This document shows, piece by piece, positions 16,181-25,688 of a stretch of DNA of 64,000 nt. The stretch is from Stenotrophomonas bentonitica. GTDB lineage: Bacteria; Pseudomonadota; Gammaproteobacteria; Xanthomonadales; Xanthomonadaceae. Below the pieces are notes generated by a model. That model did not search any database. It saw nothing but the letters and a program-made list of their open reading frames with translations, and was not told where the DNA came from. The position numbers were made by a program, and so were the translations under genes. Location: assembly GCF_013185915.1 (NCBI RefSeq), contig NZ_JAAZUH010000002.1, positions 434,001 through 498,000 on the forward strand, given 5' to 3'. Every line of letters starts with the position of its first letter. Position 1 is the stretch's first letter.

Positions 16181-17334
16181 TCGTCCAGGCCCATCGTCCC
16201 TTCGGCCAGCGGCACCCGCGAGCCGTCCAGCAGGCCGCGCGTCACCTTGCCGTCTTCGATGAACAGCAGCTCGCCGTTCTCGCCCTTCTTGATGCTGCTG
16301 TCGATGGCGATGATGCGCCCGTCGTGGAAGCTGCTGACGTGGGGCATCGAGGTGTGGCCGACCACGATGCGCTTGAGCTCCAGCTGCTTGAGCAGCGCAT
16401 CGACCTGGGCGGTGTCCATGCGGCCGTCGAAGTAACCCCGGTACCAGATCGGACTGGTCTTGCCGTCGAACAGGCGGGCGGTATCCGGTGCGGCTTTCAC
16501 CTGATCCTTGGGCAGGCCGACCGAGGCCTGGTACAGCGTGTTGGTGGCCTCCAGGTTGCGCACCAGGTCCAGGTTCTCCGGCGCGATGCCGCCGTGCAGG
16601 AACAGGGTGTCGCCGATCTGCAGCAGCACCGGGCGGGTGCGCAGCCACTGGCCGATCACCGAGTCGGCGCCGTACAGGGCCGGGTAGCTGCGGCCCAGCA
16701 GCTGCGCGCTCTTGAGGTATTTTGGATTGACGTAGCGCAGGTCGTCGTAGAGCACCATGGTTTCATGGTTGCCCAGCACGAAGTGCACCGCGCCGCCAGC
16801 GGCCGCCGCCTGCTGCTGCAGGCTGTACAGCAGCCAGAACGCTTCGGTCACCTGCGGACCACGGTCGAATACGTCGCCGGCAATCACCAGGGTGGCGTTG
16901 CCCAGCGACCAGCGGTCGTCGCTGTCGATCACATGGTGGGCGCGCAACAGCTTCACCAGCAGGCCGTACTGGCCATGGATGTCGGACAGCGCGACGATGC
17001 GCGGCGTGGCGGGGTAGCGGGCGCTCGTTGCCTGCTTCGGCCCTGACACGGTCAGCGGATGCGGATAGCCGCATTCGGGCAGCACCACGGTGCTGTCACC
17101 GCGCGCCGGCAGGTCGCGCTGGAACACGTGGTCATTGCAGACCCACTGCGCCTGGTGGCCCTTGGCGGTGGTGAATACATACGGGCCGTCGGCGTCCACG
17201 TGTTCTGCGGGGGCGGCAACCTCGCGGGCGCTGCCCAGCAGCGGCATCAGGAGCAGGCCGGCCAGCAGGAAGCGGGCGGCGGTGGAGCAGGCGTGGAGCG
17301 GCATCGAGACGTTTCCGAAAGGTGGCGGCTGCAT
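16177..17334 (-). CDS. Periplasmic PPP-like metallophosphoesterase
   Basis: A 385-residue protein with an N-terminal signal peptide (RFLLAGLLLMPLLGSA). PPP-family motifs appear in order: DIHGQY, GDVFDRG, GNHE followed by TMVLYDDLRYV, LHGG and GHTS. The DIHG and GDVFDRG forms with the short insert resemble bacterial Shewanella-like phosphatases rather than calcineurin UDP-sugar hydrolases. The substrate is unknown. An in-frame ATG at 17304 is an alternative start that would still keep the signal peptide. It is divergent from the CDF exporter gene. Confidence 0.82.
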   Translation of the reverse strand: MQPPPFGNVSMPLHACSTAARFLLAGLLLMPLLGSAREVAAPAEHVDADGPYVFTTAKGHQAQWVCNDHVFQRDLPARGDSTVVLPECGYPHPLTVSGPKQATSARYPATPRIVALSDIHGQYGLLVKLLRAHHVIDSDDRWSLGNATLVIAGDVFDRGPQVTEAFWLLYSLQQQAAAAGGAVHFVLGNHETMVLYDDLRYVNPKYLKSAQLLGRSYPALYGADSVIGQWLRTRPVLLQIGDTLFLHGGIAPENLDLVRNLEATNTLYQASVGLPKDQVKAAPDTARLFDGKTSPIWYRGYFDGRMDTAQVDALLKQLELKRIVVGHTSMPHVSSFHDGRIIAIDSSIKKGENGELLFIEDGKVTRGLLDGSRVPLAEGTMGLDD

Positions 17335-17435
17335 GCCGCGTTCCCGATGCTACCCGGCGTAGGCGTCGGAGGACATGCCCGATCGGCCACCAAGGCATGC
17401 CGTTCGCGGCGACTGGGTGCATGGCCTTCGCAAAT

Positions 17436-17460
17436 GCAATGTTATAAACCCCGTAATAGT
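17436..17460 (+). promoter_or_regulatory. Zur-box-like half site upstream of CDF exporter
   Basis: AATGTTATAA at 17438-17447 shares the octamer ATGTTATA with both sites in the zinc receptor/MerC divergent promoter. The right half of the palindrome is poor here. In Xanthomonas campestris Zur is reported to activate a zinc efflux gene through a site distinct from its repressor site, so a functional link is plausible but unproven. Confidence 0.35.
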
Positions 17461-17512
17461 CTCCCCGGCGCGGTCCACGTAGGCTTTGCCGCATTGCACA
17501 GGAGCCACTGCG

Positions 17513-18496
17513 ATGGGCCACGACCACGATCACCTGCCAAGCCAGATCCGCCACGAGAAACCCCTGTGGTGGGCGCTGGGCCTCACCTGCACGTTCCTGG
17601 TGGTCGAGGTCGTTGGCGCGTTCTGGACCAACAGCCTGGCGCTGCTGTCCGACGCCGCGCACATGGCCACCGATACGCTGGCGCTGATGATCGCGCTGGT
17701 GGCGGTGCGGCTGAGCCGTCGCCCGCCGGACGCGCGCCGCACCTACGGCTATGCGCGGCTGGAAGCACTGGGCGCGATGATCAACGGCGGCATGCTGTTC
17801 GTGGTAGCCGCCTACATCCTGTGGGAAGCGGTGGCGCGGTTCCGCGAGCCGCAGGAGATCGCCTCCACCGGCATGCTGGTGATCGCCGCATTCGGGCTGC
17901 TGATCAACCTGATCTCGATGCGCCTGCTGCGTGCCGGCAGCGGCGAGAGCCTCAACGTGAAGGGCGCCTACCTGGAAGTGTGGGCCGACATGCTCGGTTC
18001 GGTGGCGGTCATCATCGGTGCGCTGCTGATCCGCTGGACCGGCTGGAAGCCGATCGACCCGATCCTGGCGGTGCTGATCGGCCTGTGGGTGCTGCCGCGC
18101 ACCTGGGTGCTGATGCGCGAGGCAATCAACGTGCTGCTGGAAGGCGTGCCCAAGGGCATCCAGGTCGACGCGGTGCGCGCGCGGCTGTGTGCGCACGAGG
18201 GCGTGCTCGACGTGCACGACCTGCACGTATGGGCGCTGGCCTCCAGCACGCCGGCGCTGACCGCGCACGTGGTGATGGCAGAGGGCGTGGATGCAGACGG
18301 GCTGCGCCGCCGGCTGGGCAGCGCGCTGCACGAGGAGTTCGGGATCGACCACGTGACCCTCCAGATCGAAGCGGACCATTGCGGCGATGACTGCGGTGAC
18401 GGTACGCCGGCGGGCAAGGCCGGGCATGCCGGACACGACCACGATCACGACCATGGCGCCGACGCGCAGGGCCACCACGGTCATCCGCACGCCTGA
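17513..18496 (+). CDS. Cation diffusion facilitator (zinc-type exporter)
   Basis: A 327-residue membrane transporter. ATG 17513 has AGGAG upstream; the frame open from 17486 adds only nine unsupported residues. Six hydrophobic segments are seen. The metal site is intact, with SDAAHMATD in TM2 and EVWADMLGS in TM5, giving the DD/HD arrangement of zinc-transporting CDFs. Both ends are His/Asp-rich (MGHDHDH; GHDHDHDHGADAQGHHGHPHA), likely metal-sensing or delivery regions, and a cytosolic domain with DVHDLHVWAL follows TM6. Energy comes from proton antiport in this family. It probably belongs to the zinc regulon with zur at 37224. Confidence 0.9.
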   Translation: MGHDHDHLPSQIRHEKPLWWALGLTCTFLVVEVVGAFWTNSLALLSDAAHMATDTLALMIALVAVRLSRRPPDARRTYGYARLEALGAMINGGMLFVVAAYILWEAVARFREPQEIASTGMLVIAAFGLLINLISMRLLRAGSGESLNVKGAYLEVWADMLGSVAVIIGALLIRWTGWKPIDPILAVLIGLWVLPRTWVLMREAINVLLEGVPKGIQVDAVRARLCAHEGVLDVHDLHVWALASSTPALTAHVVMAEGVDADGLRRRLGSALHEEFGIDHVTLQIEADHCGDDCGDGTPAGKAGHAGHDHDHDHGADAQGHHGHPHA

Positions 18497-18553
18497 GCGG
18501 GGGAACGCCGCTACAATGGCAGCCTGCCTTGCCACCCACTCGGAGAAATCGCA

Positions 18554-19303
18554 GTGACCCGGAAACTCGTACTGTTGCGCCACGGCCAGAGCCAGTGGAA
18601 CCTGGACAACCGCTTCACCGGTTGGGTGGACGTGGAACTCACCGAGCAGGGCCGCCGCGAAGCCGCTGCCGCCGGCCGTCTGATGCGCGAAGAAGGGCTG
18701 CAGTTCGACGTAGCGCACACCTCGGTGCTCAAGCGCGCGATCCACACGCTGCACGGCGCGCTGGCTGAACTGGACCAGGACTGGCTGCCGGTGAGCAAGA
18801 GCTGGCGCCTGAACGAGCGCCACTACGGTGGCCTGCAGGGCCTGGACAAGGCCGAAACCGCAGCCAAGCACGGCGAGGACCAGGTCAAGATCTGGCGCCG
18901 TTCGTACGACATTCCGCCGCCGGCGATGGACCGCGAAGACCCGGGCCACCCGATCCACGACCGTCGCTATGCGGGCCTGGACCGCAACGCGCTGCCGGGT
19001 ACCGAGTCGCTGGCGACCACGCTGGAACGCGTGCTGCCGTACTGGTTCGACGCCATCGCGCCGCAGCTGAAGGACGGCAAGACGGTGCTGGTCACCGCGC
19101 ACGGCAACTCGCTGCGCGCGCTGTACAAGTACCTCAACAACGTCTCGCAGGAAGCCATCCTGGAATTGAACATTCCCACCGGCATCCCGCTGCTGTTCGA
19201 ACTCAACGACGACCTCACCGTGCAGTCGTTCCGTTACCTGGGCGATCCGGAAGCGGCGCGCAAGGCGGCTGAAGCCGTGGCGAACCAGGGCAAGGCGCGG
19301 TAA
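18554..19303 (+). CDS. gpmA: 2,3-bisphosphoglycerate-dependent phosphoglycerate mutase
   Basis: A 249-residue enzyme starting with GTG at 18554, with GGAG upstream. The N-terminal [10 protein letters not shown] carries the phospho-accepting His10; [16 protein letters not shown] and the late [11 protein letters not shown] with the second His are intact. It interconverts 3- and 2-phosphoglycerate in glycolysis and gluconeogenesis. A TACAAT hexamer at 18512-18517 is a candidate -10 box, placing transcription start in the 57-bp gap after the CDF gene. Confidence 0.96.
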   Translation: MTRKLVLLRHGQSQWNLDNRFTGWVDVELTEQGRREAAAAGRLMREEGLQFDVAHTSVLKRAIHTLHGALAELDQDWLPVSKSWRLNERHYGGLQGLDKAETAAKHGEDQVKIWRRSYDIPPPAMDREDPGHPIHDRRYAGLDRNALPGTESLATTLERVLPYWFDAIAPQLKDGKTVLVTAHGNSLRALYKYLNNVSQEAILELNIPTGIPLLFELNDDLTVQSFRYLGDPEAARKAAEAVANQGKAR

Positions 19304-19314
19304 CCCGGCCGCCG

Positions 19315-19349
19315 GGGGGAACCGCCTGTGACCTTTGGCCGGTTCCCCC
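19315..19349 (+). terminator. Hairpin downstream of gpmA
   Basis: GGGGGAACCG (19315-19324) pairs perfectly with CGGTTCCCCC (19340-19349) around a 15-base loop. No T run follows, so it may be a weak terminator or an mRNA 3'-end stabiliser. Confidence 0.4.
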
Positions 19350-19422
19350 ACACCCCTCCCGCGCTACGCTGCGTGATTGCCCGTCTACCGGGCAATGCAT
19401 CCACCCGTAGCCGGAGAGTCGA

Positions 19423-21519
19423 ATGAAGTTGTCCCACCTGGCCCCGCTGGGCCTGACCCTTGCCATTGCCGCCTCGCTGGCCGCGTGTGGCAAGACCGAG
19501 ACCGCTCCGGCGGCCACCACTGCCGATGCCAAGCCGGCCTTCGACCTGTCGCAGATCAAGACCCCGCTGATCTCGCTCAACAGCGCCGACCTCGACCCGG
19601 CCATTGCCGCGTGTACGGACCTCAACGGGTTCGTCAACAGCAAGTGGCTCAAGGCCAACCCGGTGCCGAACGACCAGACCACCTGGGGCAGCTTCGAAAT
19701 CCTGCGCGAGCGCTCGCTGGAAGTGCAGCACGCGCTGGTCCAGCAGGCCGCCGCCAGCCAGGCCAAGGCCGGCTCGGTGGAAGCCAAGATCGGCGACATC
19801 TGGAAGACCGGCTCGGACGAAGCCAAGATCGAAGCCGCCGGCATCGCACCGCTGCAGCCGCAGCTGGACAAGATCGCCGCACTGAACGACACCGCCGCCA
19901 TCACCCAGTACCTGCGCGACAGCCAGGCACAGGGCCAGGGCGTGCTGTTCTCGCTGTTCGCCAACGCCGACTACAAGGACTCGGCGAATGTGATCGCCTA
20001 CGTCGGCCAGGGCGGCCTCGGCCTGCCGGAGAAGGGTTACTACTTCGACGAATCGCAGGCCAAGATCCGCGACGCCTATGTGGCCTACATCGCGCAGGCG
20101 CTAACCCTGTCCGGCGTCGACGCCGCGCAGGCCAAGACCGACGCCCAGGCCGTGATGGACTTCGAAACCCGCCTGGCCAAGGCCTCGCTGTCGCGCATCG
20201 AACTGCGTGACCCGGCCAAGCGCTACAACCCGCTCAGCGCCGCCGACGCCGACAAGCTCACCCCGAACTTCAGCTGGACCGCGCTGTTCGACACCCTGAA
20301 GATTCCGGCCGCGCAGAAGTTCTCGCTGGCCCAGCCGGCCTTCTTCACCGAAGTCGACAAGATGCTGACCGACGTGCCGGCCTCCACGTGGCAGGCCTAC
20401 CTGCGCTTCCACACCGTCGATGACGCCGCGCCGTACCTGAGCAGCGCCTTCGAAAAGGCCAACTTCGACTTCTACGGCACCACCCTGCGTGGCCAGAAGG
20501 AAATGCAGCCGCGCTGGAAGCGCGTGCTGGAATCGGTCAACACCTCCATCGGCGAAGGGCTCGGCCAGCTGTACGTCGACGCCGTGTTCCCGGCCGAATC
20601 CAAGGAGCAGATGCAGCATCTGGTGGAAAACCTCTCGGTGGCGCTGAAGGCGCGCCTGGAGAAGCTGGAATGGATGGGCGAGGACACCCGCAAGAAGGCG
20701 CTGGAGAAGTGGGCCAGCTTCACTCCGAAGATCGGTTACCCGGACAAGTGGCGCGACTGGTCGGGCTTTGAGACCAACGCTGACAGCTACCTGGGCAACA
20801 TGCAGGCCGCGCGTGCGTTCAACTACCGCTACATGCTGGACAAGGTCGGCAAGCCGGTCGACAAGACCGAGTGGGGCATGACCCCGCAGACCGTCAATGC
20901 CTACTACAACGCGACCAAGAACGAGATCGTGTTCCCGGCTGCGATCCTGCAGGCACCGTTCTTCGACGCCAAGGCCGACCCGGCATTGAACTACGGCGGC
21001 ATCGGCGCGGTGATCGGCCACGAAATGATGCACGGCTACGACGACTCGGGCAGCCAGTTCGCCGCCAACGGCAACTTCGACAACTGGTGGACCGATAGCG
21101 ACCGCAAGGCCTTCACCGGCCGTACCGACCAGCTGGTCGCGCAGTTCGACGGTTACGAGTCGCTCCCGGGCGTGAACGTGAAGGGCAAGCTGACCCTGGG
21201 CGAGAACATCGGCGACCTCGGCGGCCTGACCGTGGCCTACGACGCGCTGCAGATGGCGCTGAAGGAAAACCCGAAGGCCAACGTCGAGGTCGACGGCCAC
21301 AGCCAGGACCAGCGCTTCTTCATGAACTGGGCCACCGTGTGGCGTCGCAACTTCACCGACGGTGAGCTGCGCGTGCGCCTGAACACCGACCCGCACGCCC
21401 CGGCGAACTTCCGCGCCAACGGTGCACCGTCGAACATGCCGGCCTTCGCGCAGGCGTTCGAGTGCAAGAGCGGCGATGCGATGGTGCGCGCCGACGACAA
21501 GCGCGTGGTGATCTGGTAA
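19423..21519 (+). CDS. M13-family metalloendopeptidase (PepO/neprilysin-like), lipoprotein
   Basis: A 698-residue lipoprotein with lipobox LAAC. The zinc motif HEMMH is at 533-537 and the third ligand Glu594 lies in ENIGD, as in the M13 (gluzincin) family; the conserved NAYYN and a C-terminal region ending in VVIW-type residues are also present. Length fits the family. It should degrade or trim peptides in the periplasm or at the cell surface. It is monocistronic, with a strong terminator right after the stop. Confidence 0.93.
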   Translation: MKLSHLAPLGLTLAIAASLAACGKTETAPAATTADAKPAFDLSQIKTPLISLNSADLDPAIAACTDLNGFVNSKWLKANPVPNDQTTWGSFEILRERSLEVQHALVQQAAASQAKAGSVEAKIGDIWKTGSDEAKIEAAGIAPLQPQLDKIAALNDTAAITQYLRDSQAQGQGVLFSLFANADYKDSANVIAYVGQGGLGLPEKGYYFDESQAKIRDAYVAYIAQALTLSGVDAAQAKTDAQAVMDFETRLAKASLSRIELRDPAKRYNPLSAADADKLTPNFSWTALFDTLKIPAAQKFSLAQPAFFTEVDKMLTDVPASTWQAYLRFHTVDDAAPYLSSAFEKANFDFYGTTLRGQKEMQPRWKRVLESVNTSIGEGLGQLYVDAVFPAESKEQMQHLVENLSVALKARLEKLEWMGEDTRKKALEKWASFTPKIGYPDKWRDWSGFETNADSYLGNMQAARAFNYRYMLDKVGKPVDKTEWGMTPQTVNAYYNATKNEIVFPAAILQAPFFDAKADPALNYGGIGAVIGHEMMHGYDDSGSQFAANGNFDNWWTDSDRKAFTGRTDQLVAQFDGYESLPGVNVKGKLTLGENIGDLGGLTVAYDALQMALKENPKANVEVDGHSQDQRFFMNWATVWRRNFTDGELRVRLNTDPHAPANFRANGAPSNMPAFAQAFECKSGDAMVRADDKRVVIW

Positions 21520-21523
21520 CAGC

Positions 21524-21557
21524 AAAGAGGCCCGGCAATGCCGGGCCTCTTTTTTTC
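21524..21557. terminator. Bidirectional rho-independent terminator
   Basis: AAAGAGGCCCGGC pairs with GCCGGGCCTCTTT around a short AAT loop and ends in a run of seven or more T. It lies between the convergent M13 peptidase and mfd genes; the A run on the left serves the leftward transcript. Confidence 0.9.
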
Positions 21558-24500
21558 ACCCCGGCGTCAACGTCGTCAACAACGCCTTGGCCGCGTTGAA
21601 GCGGTCTTCCGGCAGCGGCAGCGGCACCTTGATGCGCAGCTTGTCCGGGCCGTCCATGGTGTACAGCTTGGGCTGCTTCTGGATCATCTGGATCACCGCC
21701 ATCGGGTCGATGCGCGGCTGCGCCTCGAACACGATACCGCCGCCGTTCTCGCCCAGCTCCAGCTTGCGGATGCCCAACGCGTTGCACTGCAGCTTCAACT
21801 CCGCCACCGCGAACAGATGCTTGGCCGCGTCCGGCAACAGGCCGAAGCGGTCGATCATCTCGACCTGCAACTCACGCAGTTCGCCGCTGTCGCGCGCGCT
21901 GCTGATGCGTTTGTACAGGGTCAGCCGGGTGTGCACGTCGGGCAGGTAATCGTCCGGGATCAACGCCGGCACATGCAGCTCCACTTCCGCACCGCGCACT
22001 TCCTCGCCCGAATCCAGGTCCGGCAGCTTGCCCAGCCGGATGCTGCGCACCGCGCGCTCCAGCAGCTCGGTGTACAGGCTGAAGCCGACCTCGGCCATCT
22101 GCCCGCTCTGGTCTTCGCCGAGCAGCTCACCGGCACCGCGGATTTCCAGGTCGTGGGTGGCCAGGGTGAAACCGGCCCCCAGCGAATCCATCGAAGAAAT
22201 GGCTTCCAGCCGCTTTTCCGCATCCGGCGTCATCGAACGCTTGTCCGGCACCACCAGGTACGCATACGCGCGGTGGTGCGAACGGCCGACACGGCCGCGC
22301 AGCTGGTGCAGCTGGGCCAGGCCGAAGCGGTCGGCGCGGTTGATGATGATGGTGTTGGCGTTGGGGATGTCGATGCCCGACTCGATGATCGTGGTCGACA
22401 GCAGCACGTTGTAGCGCTGCTTCTGGAAGTCCAGCATCACCCGTTCCAGCTCGCGCTCGGGCATCTGACCGTGGGCGATGCCGATGCGTGCCTCGGGCAC
22501 CAGTTCGGCCAGGTCGCGCTGCATGCGGCCGATGCTTTCCACGTCGTTGTGCAGGAAATACAGCTGGCCGCCGCGCGACAGCTCGCGCTGGAAGGCCTCG
22601 CGCAGCAGCGCGTTGTCCCAGGCGGTGATGATGGTCTGCACCGCCAGCCGGTTCGGCGGCGGGGTGGCGATGATCGAAAGGTCGCGCAGCCCGGCCATGG
22701 CCATGTTGAGCGTGCGCGGAATCGGCGTGGCGGTCAGGGTCAGCAGGTGCACGTTGGCGCGCATCGCCTTCAGCGCTTCCTTTTGCCGCACGCCGAAGCG
22801 CTGCTCCTCGTCCACCACCACCAGGCCCAGGTCCTTGAACTTCACGTCCGGCTGCAGCAGGCGATGGGTACCGATGATCACATCGATGGTACCGGCGGCC
22901 ACCTTCTCCAGCTCGGCCTTGATTTCCTTGGCGGTCTTGAAGCGCGAGAGTACTTCCACGCGCAGCGGCCAGTCGGCGAAGCGGTCGCGGAAGTTGCGGT
23001 AATGCTGTTCGGCCAGCAGCGTGGTCGGCACCAGCACCGCCACCTGCTTGCCGGCACTGGCCGCAGCAAAGGCGGCACGCACGGCCACTTCGGTCTTGCC
23101 GAAGCCGACGTCGCCGCAGACCACGCGGTCCATCGGCTGGCTGCTCGCCAGGTCGCGCAGCGTCGCTTCAATGGCGGCGATCTGGTCCTGGGTTTCCTCG
23201 AACGGGAAGCCGGCCGCGAACGGCTCGTACATCGCCCGGTCCACGTGCAGCGCCAGCCCGGCGCGCGCGCGGCGGCGGGCCTGGATTTCCAGCAGCTCGG
23301 CGGCGACGTCGCGGACCTTTTCGGCTGCGCGGCGCTTGGCCTTGCTCCACTGCTCGCCGCCCAGCGAATGCAGCGGCGCGGTTTCCGGCGATGCACCAGA
23401 GTAGCGGCTGATCAGGTGCAGCTGGGCCACCGGCACGTACAACCGGTCGCCCTTGGCGTATTCGATTTCCAGGAACTCGCCCGGCATGCCACCGGCGTCG
23501 AGCACGATCAGGCCGCGGTAACGGCCGACACCATGGTCTTCGTGGACGATCGGCGCGCCTTCGGTCAGCTCGCCGAGGTCGCGGATGATCGCTTCGGGTT
23601 CGCGCCCGGCGCGGCGGCTGCGCCGGGTCTGGCCGGCGCGCTCGGGGAACAGCTGGCGCTCGGTCAGGACCGCCAGCGGCGGGGTATCGAGCGCGAAGCC
23701 ATCTTCCAGCGGCGCTACGGTGATCGCGAAGCGCTGGGTGTCGTCTGCCAGGAAGGTGGGCAGGTCGGCCACCACCGGCGGCTTCAACTCCGCTGCCAGC
23801 AGGACCTCGAGCAGCGCTTCGCGGCGGCCGGGCGAATCGGCTGCGATCAGCACCCGGCCCGGGTAGTGGCCGATGAAGGTCTTCAGTGCCTCGCCCGCGG
23901 GCGCGTCGCGCGCGGCCACCGGCAAAGGCGGCAGCGGCTGGTCGCCGAGCGGCGAGGCCTCCTCGATGCGCGCATGGTCCCCGCCCCACACTTCGATGCG
24001 GGGCAGGGTGTTCAGGTGTGCATTCAACGCCTCGGGGCTGAGGTACAGCTCGCTCGGCGCCAGCAGCGGGCGCTCCACGTCGTGGCGTCGCTGTTCGTAA
24101 CGGTTCTGGGTCTGTGCCCAGAACGAGGCCGCCGCTTCGCCCACGCCGGCCGCGATCACCGGCAGCGCGTTCGGCTGCAGGTAGTCGAACAGCGTGGCGG
24201 TCTGGTCGAAGAACAGCGGCAGGTAGTACTCCACGCCGGCCGGTGCCAGGCCGGCCTTGAGATCCTGGTACAGCGCGCTGCGCCGGGTGTCGACGTCGAA
24301 GCGCTCGCGCAGGGTGGCCAGCACCCGCGACACGCTCAGCTCGTCCAGCGGCACTTCGCGGCCGGGCAGCATGCGCACCGCGTCGACCTTGTCCAGCGAA
24401 CGCTGGCTTTCCGGGTCGAACGCACGGATCGAATCGATGTCCTCGTCGAGCAGCTCGACCCGCAGCGGCGCGTCGGCGCCCATCGGGAACACGTCGAGCA

Positions 24501-25023
24501 GGCCGCCGCGCACGGCGAAATCGCCCGGGTCCATCACCTGCGGCACGTTGCGGTAGGCGGCGGCCTCAAGCCGGCGCTTTTCCGCGTCCAGGTCCAGGCG
24601 CTGCCCGACCTTCAGGTCGAAGCTGCCACCGATGATGTACTTGAGCGGGGCCAGCTGCTGCAGCAGCGTCTGCACCGGCACCACCACGATGCCGCGCTTG
24701 AGCGTGGGCAGCTGGTGCAGGGCGGCGAGGCGCTGCGAGATGATGTCCGGGTGCGGGCTGAAGGCGTCGTAGGGCAGCGTTTCCCAGTCCGGGAACGCCA
24801 CCACCGGCAGGTCCGACGTGCTGCCCAGCAGGGTGCGCAGGTCGGACTCGATCTGGTTGGCGCCGTGGTTGTCGCGGGCGATGACCAGCAGCGGCCCGGC
24901 ATGCGCATCGGCGGCGCGCGCGATGTACCACGCCAGCGCCGTCGGCGATGCAGGAGCGCGCCACCAGGCGCGGAGCTGCCCGGAACGGGGCAGCGGCGGA
25001 GCGGGATAGGAAGTGCGTGACAT
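21556..25023 (-). CDS. mfd: Transcription-repair coupling factor Mfd
   Basis: A 1155-residue protein of normal Mfd length. It has the UvrB-like N-terminal region, the RNA polymerase-interacting domain (about 480-550), and the translocase core with GDVGFGKTEVA (Walker A), the DEEQ box (DEEQRFGV), TATPIPRTL and GRVGRS motifs, followed by the C-terminal TRCF domain. It displaces stalled RNA polymerase and recruits UvrA for transcription-coupled nucleotide excision repair. The GNAT acetyltransferase gene lies just upstream on the same strand, and the two may be co-transcribed. Confidence 0.97.
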   Translation of the reverse strand: MSRTSYPAPPLPRSGQLRAWWRAPASPTALAWYIARAADAHAGPLLVIARDNHGANQIESDLRTLLGSTSDLPVVAFPDWETLPYDAFSPHPDIISQRLAALHQLPTLKRGIVVVPVQTLLQQLAPLKYIIGGSFDLKVGQRLDLDAEKRRLEAAAYRNVPQVMDPGDFAVRGGLLDVFPMGADAPLRVELLDEDIDSIRAFDPESQRSLDKVDAVRMLPGREVPLDELSVSRVLATLRERFDVDTRRSALYQDLKAGLAPAGVEYYLPLFFDQTATLFDYLQPNALPVIAAGVGEAAASFWAQTQNRYEQRRHDVERPLLAPSELYLSPEALNAHLNTLPRIEVWGGDHARIEEASPLGDQPLPPLPVAARDAPAGEALKTFIGHYPGRVLIAADSPGRREALLEVLLAAELKPPVVADLPTFLADDTQRFAITVAPLEDGFALDTPPLAVLTERQLFPERAGQTRRSRRAGREPEAIIRDLGELTEGAPIVHEDHGVGRYRGLIVLDAGGMPGEFLEIEYAKGDRLYVPVAQLHLISRYSGASPETAPLHSLGGEQWSKAKRRAAEKVRDVAAELLEIQARRRARAGLALHVDRAMYEPFAAGFPFEETQDQIAAIEATLRDLASSQPMDRVVCGDVGFGKTEVAVRAAFAAASAGKQVAVLVPTTLLAEQHYRNFRDRFADWPLRVEVLSRFKTAKEIKAELEKVAAGTIDVIIGTHRLLQPDVKFKDLGLVVVDEEQRFGVRQKEALKAMRANVHLLTLTATPIPRTLNMAMAGLRDLSIIATPPPNRLAVQTIITAWDNALLREAFQRELSRGGQLYFLHNDVESIGRMQRDLAELVPEARIGIAHGQMPERELERVMLDFQKQRYNVLLSTTIIESGIDIPNANTIIINRADRFGLAQLHQLRGRVGRSHHRAYAYLVVPDKRSMTPDAEKRLEAISSMDSLGAGFTLATHDLEIRGAGELLGEDQSGQMAEVGFSLYTELLERAVRSIRLGKLPDLDSGEEVRGAEVELHVPALIPDDYLPDVHTRLTLYKRISSARDSGELRELQVEMIDRFGLLPDAAKHLFAVAELKLQCNALGIRKLELGENGGGIVFEAQPRIDPMAVIQMIQKQPKLYTMDGPDKLRIKVPLPLPEDRFNAAKALLTTLTPG

Positions 25024-25061
25024 GAGCTGCCGATTTTAGCAGACGCCCACGTGATGACTTC

Positions 25062-25613
25062 CTATTGGCCCGGGTCGAGCTCCAGCACCATGCGCACCAG
25101 GCCGGAGCCTTCATTCGGATGCGGCACCTGCTTGAAGCCGAGCGAGGCGGCCAGCTGCTTCATCGGCACGTTCGCTTCCAGCACGTCGCCGTACAGGCGA
25201 TCCAGGTACTTGCCGCGCGCCCACTTGACCAGCTTGCGCATCAGCTGCCGGCCCAGGCCCTGGCCGATCAGGAAGCGGCTGATCAGGATGGCGTACTCGG
25301 CCTCGCGGGTGCCGGGCACGATGGAGGCGCGCGCCAACGCACCGACCACGGCGTCGCCGGGCGTTTCGTTTTCGGCAGCCACCAGGGTGATCTCGCCCTT
25401 GGGGTTGGGATGGGTCAAGCGCTGCATCGACTCGTCGGACAGCTCGGTGACCGACTGCAGCAGACGGTCGCGGATTTCCTCCGGCCCGAACAGGCTGAAG
25501 GCGGCCTTCAACGGTGCGCCGTCTTCGGGACGGATCGGGCGGATCAGCAGTTCGTGGCCGCTGGGAGCCTTGAAGATTTCGTGCCAGGGCGGCATGCGGT
25601 TACGGGTAGCCAT
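25062..25613 (-). CDS. GNAT-family N-acetyltransferase
   Basis: A 183-residue protein using ATG 25613, which has AAGGAA at good spacing; an upstream ATG at 25649 is less supported. It has a GNAT fold with the acetyl-CoA loop in ISRFLIGQGLGRQLMRKLVKWAR and an N-terminal GHELLIRPIRPEDG strand like the acetyltransferase domain of Pat-type protein lysine acetyltransferases. It lacks the acyl-CoA synthetase-like domain of full-length Pat. The substrate is unknown. Downstream of rlmJ and upstream of mfd on the same strand. Confidence 0.85.
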   Translation of the reverse strand: MATRNRMPPWHEIFKAPSGHELLIRPIRPEDGAPLKAAFSLFGPEEIRDRLLQSVTELSDESMQRLTHPNPKGEITLVAAENETPGDAVVGALARASIVPGTREAEYAILISRFLIGQGLGRQLMRKLVKWARGKYLDRLYGDVLEANVPMKQLAASLGFKQVPHPNEGSGLVRMVLELDPGQ

Positions 25614-25688
25614 ACCGGTGATTCCTTGGTGGTCTTCGGATTCTCGCATCCCCGGGGGCGCGTTCCGTGAACGGAACGCTCACGCCGG

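Noticed and set aside
21538..25020. 1160-residue open frame antisense to mfd
   Set aside because: Exactly mirrors mfd, lacks any motif and is rich in His/Gln/Arg as expected for an antisense shadow.
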